64,000 nucleotides of DNA from Clostridium saccharobutylicum DSM 13864 (GTDB lineage: Bacteria > Bacillota > Clostridia > Clostridiales > Clostridiaceae): assembly GCF_000473995.1 (NCBI RefSeq), contig NC_022571.1, forward strand, positions 849,501 through 913,500, read 5' to 3'. The position numbers and the translations under genes were made by a program. Shown one piece after another: positions 28,878 through 37,202 of this stretch (positions are counted from its first letter, which is position 1; each line of letters begins with the position of its first letter). The notes below the pieces were generated by a model that was given only the letters and a program-made list of their open reading frames with translations, did not search any database and was not told the origin of the DNA.

Positions 28878-29572
28878 ATTATATTTGGGAGATGCTATTA
28901 AAAGCGGATAAGCAAAATATACCTAGAGGTGATATAAAATTTACACATGCTAAAACTTGTAGTCCTTATATGGAAATTTCTCTTAATGAGCTTAATTTCA
29001 ATTCACTTCCAGAAAATAATATCATAGAAGTAAATGAATGTTATAGATTTTACGAGATTTTTAAAGATTTATTTAATATTAACTTAGAAGAAAGTGAAGA
29101 ACTTAGAGAAGTTCTCTTGGATATATTATTACATTACTTAGGGGAATTGGATTTAAAAATAGGATTATGTAAAACAGAATTTTATAAGAAATTCCTTCTT
29201 AAGGATATATTAAATTCAGTTTTTGGAGAAAATTTATCCAAAGATATACTTTGCTTTGAAAAAGAAGAATTAGATGTTTTATTAAATGGTTTTATTACTT
29301 TATATAGAGCTGGAATTTCTCTTCAACTATTTAAAAAAGTTTTAAGAAAAATATTCACAAATAGCGTAATCTACATAAGTAAAGAAAGACCTAAAAATAT
29401 TTATATCTATTTAGATGAAGAAGAAGACAAGAAGCTTAAACGAAAAATTGATGTTATAGTTGAAACATTTTTACCTATAAACATGAAGCCATTAATATAT
29501 TGGGATAAACATTTTGGAATTATAGGATTAGATAATACAATGAAGATTAATGAAACGGTGATGGTTGAGTAA
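28874..29572 (+). CDS. Small baseplate-like partner protein
   Basis: 232 aa overlapping the previous gene by ATGA. It is helical for the first 190 residues and ends with a beta segment V-E-T-F-L-P-I-N-M-K-P-L-I-Y-W followed by H-F-G-I-I-G-L-D. Phage gpI-type wedge proteins end with a comparable L-P-A...P-x-x-Y motif, which suggests the small wedge subunit. The resemblance is weak and the family is otherwise unknown to me. Confidence 0.35.
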   Translation: MNYIWEMLLKADKQNIPRGDIKFTHAKTCSPYMEISLNELNFNSLPENNIIEVNECYRFYEIFKDLFNINLEESEELREVLLDILLHYLGELDLKIGLCKTEFYKKFLLKDILNSVFGENLSKDILCFEKEELDVLLNGFITLYRAGISLQLFKKVLRKIFTNSVIYISKERPKNIYIYLDEEEDKKLKRKIDVIVETFLPINMKPLIYWDKHFGIIGLDNTMKINETVMVE

Positions 29573-29592
29573 AGAAGATTTAGGAGGAGAAG

Positions 29593-32220
29593 ATGAGTTT
29601 ATATTCATACAAGCTACATAAGGGAAACGAAGAGAAAAAGAAGAACAAGTATAAAGAAAAAGACCTAAGACTTATGACAACTTTTCAATTAAGAGAAATT
29701 TGCAATAAAGAAAAGTTGGTAAAGAGCATAGTTAATCCTCTTGATAAAGAAGAATTAATAAGGCTCATAATGAAGTATAGAGGTGAAAAAGAGAGTAAGC
29801 TCATAAAGAACTATTTAGTTGGTGGAATTGAAAGAATTGAAAGACTTTTAGAAAGAAGCAAAAAAGAGACAATTACAAATAACAATATAGATTATCCAGG
29901 AAAAATTACACTTTATGAAAATTTAGCACTTGATATTTATGATGATTATATTTTAAGAAGTAGTGAAAAACTACAAGAAGGAAATGTACTTTTAGTTGAT
30001 AATTACTATAAAGTCTGCGCTATATTCAATGTGAAAAAAATATTACAAGACAACAATGAAAAGTACTTTTTAACAAAGAGTGGATCAGTAGAAGCAAAGG
30101 AATCAGAAAGTAAACATTACAGCTTATTATTCTTTTCAGAAAAAGATTCAGAACTCCTTTATGATACATATGAAGGCGATACTATTGAAATGGATTATTC
30201 GATGAAATTTATTTCTTTGCCAATATTACAATTTGAAGTAAAGCCATTAAAAGAGACAAAAATGCCGCTAGCTATTGATTTTGGGACATCCAATACAACA
30301 GCTGGTATTTATATAGATAAAGAAATATTTCCAGGATTAAATGAAAATTTAACTGAGAGCAGAGAATATTCAGATTATGAAGATGATAAAGTAAAGTTTG
30401 TAAAAATAATCAATGAAACTAAAAAAGAAATGGAAATAACTCCTCTTATTCCAAGTATTGTAGGAGTGAAAAATATAAAAGATGATGAAATAGAATATAT
30501 ATTTGGATATGATGCAATGATGGAGTCTAGAAGAAGATATGTGGATGATGGAATGAGTCTTTTCTATGACATAAAAAGATGGATAAGTGATTTTGATAAA
30601 AGTGAAAAAGTAATTGATATTAATGAAAAAACAACCTTTATAAAAAGAAAAGATATTATAAAAGCTTATCTAAATTATATTATATCTTTAGCACAGCAAA
30701 GATTTAAATGTAAGTTTAAAAATATTTATATATCCTGTCCATCTAAACAAAAATATAAATTCCATACTTTATTTAAAGATATATTAAGTGATTATACTGT
30801 AGAAAGTGCCAATATATTAGAAGAAAGTGTTGCTGTACTTTATAATACTATTTCAGAATTAATAGAAAAGAAGAGATATGTTCAAGGTGAATGGTATAAA
30901 GCTTTAATTATAGATTGTGGAGGGGGAACTACAGATCTTTCAGGATGTAGTTTTAGTATATCTAACAGCAGAGTATCTTACAAATTAGATATAGAAACTT
31001 CATATGAAAATGGTGATACAGACTTTGGAGGAAATAATCTAACATTTAGAATATTACAATTTATAAAGATATTAATGGCAAATGCTTTAATAAAATCCGA
31101 TAGCAGTATAAAAAGATCAATAATAGATGAATTTAAAATAGATGTATTTAGATTTATAGATAAGAACGGAATAAATGAATTATATGAAACTTTAAATGAA
31201 CAGTATGAAAGAGCAGAAGCGATAATTCCAACAAAGTTCCAATTATATGAAACAAGAAGTAAAGAAGATTACTGTAAAGTTAGAAGTAATTATTATTTCT
31301 TATTTGATTTAGCAGAGGAAGTTAAAAAATTATTTTTTGCAAATCCAGATATTTTAAATATTGGATTAACACATAAAGACGATAAAGTTTCTAATGAAAA
31401 TGTAATAAAATTTGATAAATGGAAATTGTCATATATAAATAAAGGTATATTACAGGTAGTTAAAGAGGCACCAAGCGTTTCACTTAGTATATATGAAGTA
31501 ACAACATTAATAAAAGGTGATGTCTATAACTTAATAAAGAGATTTCTAGAAAAATTATATGATAATGATGAATTATATGATTATTCTTTTATTAAATTAA
31601 CAGGGCAGTCATGTAGAGTAGATATATTTAAGGATGCTTTAAAAGAATTTATACCAGGGAGAATAATTGAAGTAAATAAAAGTAAAAAAGAAGCGAAGGA
31701 AGAATATGAGCTAAAGCTTGCATGCCTTAAGGGTTCATTAAAATATTTATATGCTAGAAATTTTGGATATGCAGACATAAATATAGAAAGCAAAACCCCA
31801 ACCCTTCCATATGTTTTAACAGCATATACTCATACAGGAGAGCAAAAAACATTAATTAAAGGAAGAGAAATAAATAGAGGCTTCATATCTAGGTTTATGG
31901 ATAGAATTCTTCTTAAATTATACCTAAAAGACAGTAATGATAATGTTAAGTATGAATATAATTATCAATTTAATGAAGATGAATTAGAAAAGACAGATGC
32001 AAAAGCAATAGGTGAGATGTACCCGAATATAAATCAACATGAAACTGATAATATAGAAAATAATGAAATAAAATTTTTTATATGGGAAGAAGAAGAGCTA
32101 TGGGGATTTTATGTACTAGCTATTTTAAGAAGAGATGAAGAACTATATATAGGAAAAGAAAAATTCTTCTATTTTGAAAATGATAAGTGGGAGAGAAATT
32201 TCTTTGACGGACTTAAGTAA
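29593..32220 (+). CDS. Hsp70/actin-like ATPase with SAP-like N-terminal part
   Basis: 875 aa. Residues about 25-70 have a SAP-like helix-turn-helix (LRLMTTFQLREIC ... NPLDKEELIRLIMKYRG). The actin/Hsp70 ATPase runs from 224: phosphate-1 MPLAIDFGTSNTTAGIYID, phosphate-2 LIIDCGGGTTDLSG at 438, and an adenosine motif L-T-G-Q-S-C-R-V near 669. The substrate domain of DnaK is replaced by a 190-residue beta-rich C-terminus. This is a specialised Hsp70, not the housekeeping DnaK. With the J-protein at 22992 it could assemble or dismantle the sheath. Strong ribosome site AGGAGGAG. Confidence 0.85.
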   Translation: MSLYSYKLHKGNEEKKKNKYKEKDLRLMTTFQLREICNKEKLVKSIVNPLDKEELIRLIMKYRGEKESKLIKNYLVGGIERIERLLERSKKETITNNNIDYPGKITLYENLALDIYDDYILRSSEKLQEGNVLLVDNYYKVCAIFNVKKILQDNNEKYFLTKSGSVEAKESESKHYSLLFFSEKDSELLYDTYEGDTIEMDYSMKFISLPILQFEVKPLKETKMPLAIDFGTSNTTAGIYIDKEIFPGLNENLTESREYSDYEDDKVKFVKIINETKKEMEITPLIPSIVGVKNIKDDEIEYIFGYDAMMESRRRYVDDGMSLFYDIKRWISDFDKSEKVIDINEKTTFIKRKDIIKAYLNYIISLAQQRFKCKFKNIYISCPSKQKYKFHTLFKDILSDYTVESANILEESVAVLYNTISELIEKKRYVQGEWYKALIIDCGGGTTDLSGCSFSISNSRVSYKLDIETSYENGDTDFGGNNLTFRILQFIKILMANALIKSDSSIKRSIIDEFKIDVFRFIDKNGINELYETLNEQYERAEAIIPTKFQLYETRSKEDYCKVRSNYYFLFDLAEEVKKLFFANPDILNIGLTHKDDKVSNENVIKFDKWKLSYINKGILQVVKEAPSVSLSIYEVTTLIKGDVYNLIKRFLEKLYDNDELYDYSFIKLTGQSCRVDIFKDALKEFIPGRIIEVNKSKKEAKEEYELKLACLKGSLKYLYARNFGYADINIESKTPTLPYVLTAYTHTGEQKTLIKGREINRGFISRFMDRILLKLYLKDSNDNVKYEYNYQFNEDELEKTDAKAIGEMYPNINQHETDNIENNEIKFFIWEEEELWGFYVLAILRRDEELYIGKEKFFYFENDKWERNFFDGLK

Positions 32221-32234
32221 AGGAGGTTACTAAG

Positions 32235-33014
32235 GTGTTTGAAAATAGATATCCACTTTTTAATAGTGGAAGGCTTTTGAAGATTGATATGCTTGAGGAA
32301 CTTAGGAATTTTCCTAGGGAATTTTTTAATGCACAATTTAAAGGATATTCTGATGGGATAATTTCAGGATGTGATATAGAGATTTCGGATAATTATATAA
32401 AGATATTAAAAGGAATAATAAAGCATGAAGGTGTTATTTATCTTTTAAAAGAAGATAGCAAAATTGAGTATATATGTAATAACAAACTTATGGTGTTAAA
32501 GGTGAAATTTTTACCTGAGATGCAGGATAGTGATTTCAGAATAAATTCAACAGAAATTTATTTGAGTGAAAATTTAAATAGTGAAGCAAATGAACTTGAA
32601 ATTTGTAGGTTTAAATTAAGAACAGGCGCAAAGCTTAGAATTAATCATACAGATTTTACTGATTTAAATACGGAATATGACACGGTAAATACTATATATG
32701 CACCTTACTCAGCATATGGCAAAAGCAGTTTAAATCCTGAGATTTTAAGAAGATTTGGACAAGAATTATTGGAATGCAATTTAAACGAAGCTTGGGACAT
32801 ATCTTTTGTAATATCTTGTGTTCAAAGCAAGGAAGCTATTCAGAAAGAAATAATAGTCAGCTACTTAGTATATAAGCTGAACATTGAAATGAAGGATTAT
32901 AGTAATGAAGATTTATACTACTATCTTTTAAATGTATTACATAGTATGAAAGATGGTGCAAGTGGACATGGACGACGAGGTGGAGGAAAGTTTAAGAAGA
33001 TACTTATAGATTAG
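32235..33014 (+). CDS. TssK/fibre-adaptor-like baseplate protein
   Basis: 259 aa from GTG 32235 with AAAGGAGG 8 nt upstream. The N-terminus F-N-S-G-R-L-L-K-I-D-M-L-E-E-L followed by Y-S-D-G-I-I-S-G-C-D-I and a beta-rich body resembles the shell domain of TssK and phage fibre-attachment proteins. A helical middle and a short basic Gly-rich tail (GHGRRGGGKFKK) follow. It closes the core operon. The basic tail could bind nucleic acid or another acidic subunit. The TssK link is a pattern impression. Confidence 0.4.
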   Translation: MFENRYPLFNSGRLLKIDMLEELRNFPREFFNAQFKGYSDGIISGCDIEISDNYIKILKGIIKHEGVIYLLKEDSKIEYICNNKLMVLKVKFLPEMQDSDFRINSTEIYLSENLNSEANELEICRFKLRTGAKLRINHTDFTDLNTEYDTVNTIYAPYSAYGKSSLNPEILRRFGQELLECNLNEAWDISFVISCVQSKEAIQKEIIVSYLVYKLNIEMKDYSNEDLYYYLLNVLHSMKDGASGHGRRGGGKFKKILID

Positions 33015-33107
33015 TTTGAGCAATTTTTTGAAATAGATCATTAATACAAAGTTGATGAAGTAAATTATTATTTTTTAATATAGGAAAATAGAGGAAGGAA
33101 GGGGTAT

Positions 33108-33701
33108 ATGGCAGAACGAATTGACGAAAAGATTTTAGATTTTATAAACGAAGTAGAAAAAAGAGAAGCAAAGAAAGATATTTGTAAAGGTCCTGTGAAG
33201 ATTGGAGAAAGATATTATGAATTTGAGGAAAAAGATTTTTTTGATGAAAAGTTAAAAATATGGATTCCTAATGATTTTGAGGAGATGTCAGAAGAAGCTA
33301 GAAAATTTAAATATCCTTCAGAGAATAGACCAGAAATAATAAAGTGCAATGAAAATGGAAGTATAGCCATAACATTAAATATTACTGATAACCTATTAGA
33401 TGAAGCACATGTAGAAGAGTTTAAAAATTTAAGTAAAGTAATTGTAAAGAGAATGAACCCAGCTAATGTATTTTTTGAAGATGGAGTATTAGAGATTAAT
33501 AATAAAAATATAGGGTACTTTGATTATAAGAGTTCTGCAATAGATGATTTTTTATATAATTTTATGTTTTTTCTTGAATTTGAAGGTAAGGCGTTAATGG
33601 GAACCTTTAGTTGTATTCATAATGAATGCAAAGAATGGAGAGATGTTGTATTTCAAATTATTAGGAACATTAAAGAAAATAACAAGTCCAAAATGTCATG
33701 A
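33108..33701 (+). CDS. DcrB/Eag-like chaperone candidate, spike module A
   Basis: 197 aa, paralogue of the protein at 48998. Alternating strands with F-F-D-E-K-L-K-I-W-I-P-N-D-F, a central I-A-I-T-L-N-I-T-D and a final A-L-M-G-T-F-S-C recall the DUF1795/DcrB fold. T6SS Eag chaperones, which guard the transmembrane parts of Rhs and PAAR effectors, share that fold. The gene precedes a VgrG, as Eag genes do. The last nine residues (KENNKSKMS) come from an inserted mobile element, and the homologue at 48998 has a different, longer tail. Confidence 0.5.
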   Translation: MAERIDEKILDFINEVEKREAKKDICKGPVKIGERYYEFEEKDFFDEKLKIWIPNDFEEMSEEARKFKYPSENRPEIIKCNENGSIAITLNITDNLLDEAHVEEFKNLSKVIVKRMNPANVFFEDGVLEINNKNIGYFDYKSSAIDDFLYNFMFFLEFEGKALMGTFSCIHNECKEWRDVVFQIIRNIKENNKSKMS

Positions 33702-33886
33702 TTATTTTTCATCAGGCAAGGAAGTGGATTTGTCTCATAGTGGGCTATTAGATGAATCTGCTGATGAGCAGAGAACCCAAATCTATGATTTGGTGTGAAT
33801 CGCTTACTCAGTGAGCGTATGCGAATCGAGCTTCCTCTTATGAAAAATAGGCTTGGCAGATGGACTTGTTATTTTTTTAATGTGAC
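33664..33886. mobile_element. TTA-flanked MITE-like element, 223 bp
   Basis: Ends GGAACA and TGTGAC, with TTA target repeats at 33661-33663 and 33887-33889. Inner inverted ends AATAACAAGTCCA and TGGACTTGTTATT. It shares the GGCAAGGAAGTGGATTTGTC block with the element at 36058 and has about 65 nt more. It overlaps the 3' end of the preceding gene, supplying its last codons and stop. Confidence 0.8.
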
Positions 33887-33923
33887 TTAAAACTATAAAA
33901 GTAGTAAAAGGAGATGAAGATGA

Positions 33924-35348
33924 ATGAGTGATGAATATGTTTATGCTCAAGGAGATATTATAGTAGAACCTTATAAATTTCAGAAAATAACAAAGCTTAA
34001 GGTAGTTAATGAATTAAATGAACATTCAAAGCTTTGCATTAGCGGAATCATAAGTGATGAAAATGTAGACAAGTATGTTGAGTCAGCAGGAGCAAAGGAT
34101 ACTATTAATGTGTCATTAAAAGATGATGAAGGAAATGAAACTGTTTTATTTAATGGGTTTGTAACTAAGATTGGAATTAAAGCAAAAAATGATGTAAGAA
34201 CACTAGAGGTGGAAGCATTAAGTAAAACATTCTTAATGGATATAAGAAAATTTAGTGGTTCATATCAAGATGAAAATCTTACTTTCAATGATATTTTTAA
34301 ACAGAAAAATAGAGGATATAAAGATATTATAATGTTAGATAATGTTACAGATGGAGCTAAAATAAATAAATTTATAGTTCAATATAAGGAAACAGATTGG
34401 GAATTTTTAAAAAGACAAGCATCATATTTTAATGTGGCGTTAGTGCCTGAGTGTAGAATGACTGGAATAAAATATTCAATAGGTGGAGCTGGAGAAAACA
34501 AAGTTTATGATATTGATGAATTTAACTATTCTATAGAGAAAGACTTGCAGGAATATAAGTTGAGAGATTCCAATGAAGCATATGCATTAAATGATTTAAA
34601 TTTAGTGAGCTATGAAATAACTACTAATAAGTTAATGAAACTATATAATAAAGTTAATTTTAAAGGAAGACAGCTTTTAGTATATAGAGTTGAAACAGAG
34701 CTTGAAGGAGGAATGATCACAAGTAAGTACATATTAAAAGATGAAAATGGTATGAAGGTGAAAAGAGTATATAATGACAAAATGATAGGAATGTCTCTTC
34801 AAGGCAGAGTTCTTGATACCCAGAAGGACAGGGTTAAGGTTTCATTAGAAATAGATGGTAGTTCAACCGAACGTGATGGTGCAAGATGGTTTGAATTTGC
34901 TACTATATTTTCACAGCCAAATGGGACAGGTTGGTACTGTATGCCTGAAATTGAGGATGTAGTTAGACTATATTTCCCAGATAATGAAGAAAAACATGCA
35001 TATGTAGTAAGTTCAATGCATTATGAAGGAATCGATTCTAGCAAACGAAGTGATCCATCTGTAAAGAGTATAAGTACAAAGTATGGAAAAGAAATTGTTA
35101 TGAGCCCTGGTTCTGTTGAAATAATTGGGAATGGAAATCTTCTTATGAAAATGACTGATGATGGGGGCATAGAAGTAAATAGTAATAAAAAGATAATACT
35201 AGATGCTAAAGATGATATAGAAATAAATGGCGGAGCTAAGGTACAAATCAAAGGGCATAAAGGAATTAAGTTAACTCAAGCAGATGCAAGTATGACAATA
35301 AAAAATGATGTAACAATGAGTGGAGGAAAAGTGAACGTTCAAAATTAA
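33924..35348 (+). CDS. VgrG-type spike protein without effector domain, module A
   Basis: 474 aa. A gp27-like part (1-270, with FIVQYKETDWEFLKRQAS) leads to an OB-fold (about 285-375, GRVLDTQKDRVKVSLEIDG and WYCMPEIEDVVRLYFPDN). A short beta-spike with D-A-K-D-D-I-E-I-N-G and VTMSGGKVNVQN ends the protein. No toxin tail. It is 472/474 aa in both modules and pairs with a second, effector-bearing VgrG further on. Mixed VgrG trimers or two alternative spikes are both possible. Confidence 0.85.
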   Translation: MSDEYVYAQGDIIVEPYKFQKITKLKVVNELNEHSKLCISGIISDENVDKYVESAGAKDTINVSLKDDEGNETVLFNGFVTKIGIKAKNDVRTLEVEALSKTFLMDIRKFSGSYQDENLTFNDIFKQKNRGYKDIIMLDNVTDGAKINKFIVQYKETDWEFLKRQASYFNVALVPECRMTGIKYSIGGAGENKVYDIDEFNYSIEKDLQEYKLRDSNEAYALNDLNLVSYEITTNKLMKLYNKVNFKGRQLLVYRVETELEGGMITSKYILKDENGMKVKRVYNDKMIGMSLQGRVLDTQKDRVKVSLEIDGSSTERDGARWFEFATIFSQPNGTGWYCMPEIEDVVRLYFPDNEEKHAYVVSSMHYEGIDSSKRSDPSVKSISTKYGKEIVMSPGSVEIIGNGNLLMKMTDDGGIEVNSNKKIILDAKDDIEINGGAKVQIKGHKGIKLTQADASMTIKNDVTMSGGKVNVQN

Positions 35349-35441
35349 GGCACAATCTTAGAATAATGGACCAGTAGGATATATTTTTAAAATATTATTT
35401 ATTTTATGTGATTAATGGAGAACTTTACAAGGATTAAATAT

Positions 35442-36095
35442 ATGATAAAAAGAGCTGATAAAAATGAAGTGTTAAAAGAATTTGAAGAAAAATATGTAAA
35501 AGATAGACATATAACTGAATTTGAAAAAATCATAGAAAAATATAAAACTATTAGCGATATAGTCACAGAAAATTTAGTTTCAAAATTTAATTCTGTCTGC
35601 AAAGAAGCTATTTTACTTCAGGAAAAAGAATTAAAAGGTGAAATAATGTATATTTATTTTTCGATACTTAGAACCAGCATTCTTGAAAATAAAGGACAAT
35701 GGAGAATTGATTTGTATGATGAAAAGTGGCTTTTAGATAACGAAGAGTGTTCAGTAAATATAGATTTAGATTTCATTTATGAACCTCTTTTTAACCATAT
35801 GAAAGAACTTTCAGAGAAGAAAAAAGAATATGTTCATATTAAAAAATCGCAAAGCACAACTAAGATCTTTCAAATTAAAGAAAAGGATATAGAATACATA
35901 AAACTAAGAGAAGCAAATAAATATCATGGTTTAGCTTTAAACATAATTAGAGATGCATTGCAAAATTTTTTAGAATGTACTTCATATGAAGAAATGAAAA
36001 AGAAAGAAGATATAACTATTATGGCAGGCGAATATATGGATGCTGCAATTAGGATAAGGCACATGAAAGAAAATAACAAGTCCAAAATGCCATGA
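35442..36095 (+). CDS. Unknown helical protein of module A
   Basis: 217 aa from ATG 35442 (AAGGA 8 nt upstream); ATG 35415 has no ribosome site. The protein is helical and charged, with no signal or membrane segment, and I do not recognise a family. It has no counterpart in module B, where a 305-nt gene-less stretch occupies the same place. The C-terminal HMKENNKSKMP is translated from the mobile element that starts at 36058, so the original tail has been lost. A module-specific adaptor is possible. Confidence 0.5.
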   Translation: MIKRADKNEVLKEFEEKYVKDRHITEFEKIIEKYKTISDIVTENLVSKFNSVCKEAILLQEKELKGEIMYIYFSILRTSILENKGQWRIDLYDEKWLLDNEECSVNIDLDFIYEPLFNHMKELSEKKKEYVHIKKSQSTTKIFQIKEKDIEYIKLREANKYHGLALNIIRDALQNFLECTSYEEMKKKEDITIMAGEYMDAAIRIRHMKENNKSKMP

Positions 36096-36215
36096 TTATT
36101 TTGTATCAGGCAAGGAAGTGGATTTGTCTCATAGCGGGCTATTAGAGGAATCCGCTAACGCAGCATGATGCAAAATAGGCTTGGCAGATGGACTTGTTAT
36201 TTTTTTGATTGTGCC
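36058..36215. mobile_element. MITE-like element, 158 bp (forward copy)
   Basis: Ends GGCACA and TGTGCC, flanked by TAA on the left and TCA on the right. Long imperfect terminal inverted repeats include AATAACAAGTCCA and TGGACTTGTTATT. The element at 48810 is the same length and matches it in reverse complement. No ORF, so it would need a transposase from elsewhere. Three-bp TNA-type target repeats fit the IS5 or PIF/Harbinger-like class. Confidence 0.8.
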
Positions 36216-36261
36216 TCAATGAAAAACATCATAAATTGGATTTTAGTTGAAAGGAAAGAAG

Positions 36262-36789
36262 ATGGATTATTTTTTGTTAAAGCAGGATGAAGAATCTAAA
36301 AATGTACCAGTGCTAATGGATGTTTTTAATAAGGTAGATGTTAGAAATATAAATTTATTAAATGCTCATAAGATTGATGAGATTCTTATATTTAATGTTA
36401 AATGTACTGATGAAACTGAATTTTTAGATATCCTAGATAGAAATTTATTTCTTATTTCTGAGAAAATGAAGAAAATAATTGAAAAGTATGATTCGGGAAT
36501 TTTATTTAAAATTATTCCGCTTATAGATTTGACTAATGAGAGACAGGAAAATTATTATATGCCAATATTCGAAGAGATAGAATGTTTGAGTGAAAAAGCA
36601 GAATTAAATTTAAATAAGACAGTAGTAAAAAAAGTCATTTTGGACAAAGAAAAAATTAAAGGAAAGAAAATTTTCAAGATAAAGGAAAGTTCAAAAACTT
36701 TGGTGGTAGTAAGATTAGATGTTGCTGAGAGTCTGCTTAGAAGAGAGTTTAAGGGACTATGTTTAAAAAGATTAGAAATTGAAGCTTAG
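36262..36789 (+). CDS. Imm11-like spike-associated protein, copy 2
   Basis: 175 aa from ATG 36262, after AAAGGAAAG; TTG 36247 is upstream but covers the ribosome site. Begins MDYFLLKQDEE and ends with RLDVAESLLRREFKGL, both shared with the protein at 51322 and, more loosely, with that at 328. A central D-I-L-D-R-N-L-F-L-I-S-E-K-M-K fits the DUF1629/Imm11 pattern. It directly precedes the DUF4280 gene, so a role in spike-tip loading is likely. A broken copy lies at 43013. Confidence 0.6.
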   Translation: MDYFLLKQDEESKNVPVLMDVFNKVDVRNINLLNAHKIDEILIFNVKCTDETEFLDILDRNLFLISEKMKKIIEKYDSGILFKIIPLIDLTNERQENYYMPIFEEIECLSEKAELNLNKTVVKKVILDKEKIKGKKIFKIKESSKTLVVVRLDVAESLLRREFKGLCLKRLEIEA

Positions 36790-36820
36790 GTCACAATCAA
36801 AAAAATAGGAGATGATAAAG

Positions 36821-37180
36821 TTGGCAAGTGGTATTGCATATGTAGTTAGAGGTGCAAAGATGAAATGTGATAAAGGAACTGATACAAAAAGAATAAATCT
36901 ACCTGTAAGTCATGGAGCATATTCAAATGAAAAGCCAATAATGAATGAAAGCGATAATATTGTAGGACAAAATATAAGTAGTTTTGGAATATGCAGTGGA
37001 GGATGTCCTTCAAGTGGTGGCAACGAAAAAAGGAAAAAGTGTCAAGTGAAGATATTAAAGGAGTGGATGAATACTAAGGAAGATACCTTAGTAGAAGGAG
37101 AACCAGCATTGACTACAGATTCAATTTTAATATGTGCTTATGGAGGAGTAATAAAATTTATTACAGATGGACAAGTTTAG
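36821..37180 (+). CDS. DUF4280 PAAR-like spike tip, module A
   Basis: 119 aa from TTG 36821, 9 nt after AGGAG; the ATG at 36812 abuts the ribosome site. Compact DUF4280 domain: V-V-R-G-A-K-M-K-C, LPVSHGAYSNEKPIMNE, S-S-F-G-I-C, then KEDTLVEGEPALTTDS and I-L-I-C-A-Y-G-G. The cysteines could hold a metal at the tip. It precedes the choline-binding VgrG and probably caps that spike. Confidence 0.85.
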   Translation: MASGIAYVVRGAKMKCDKGTDTKRINLPVSHGAYSNEKPIMNESDNIVGQNISSFGICSGGCPSSGGNEKRKKCQVKILKEWMNTKEDTLVEGEPALTTDSILICAYGGVIKFITDGQV

Positions 37181-37202
37181 AAAGTGCAAAGGGGGAAAGT
37201 AG

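Noticed and set aside
29593-32220. Housekeeping dnaK together with dnaJ at 22992
   Set aside because: It lacks the DnaK substrate domain and GrpE neighbour, and carries extra N- and C-terminal parts; it belongs to the injection cluster.
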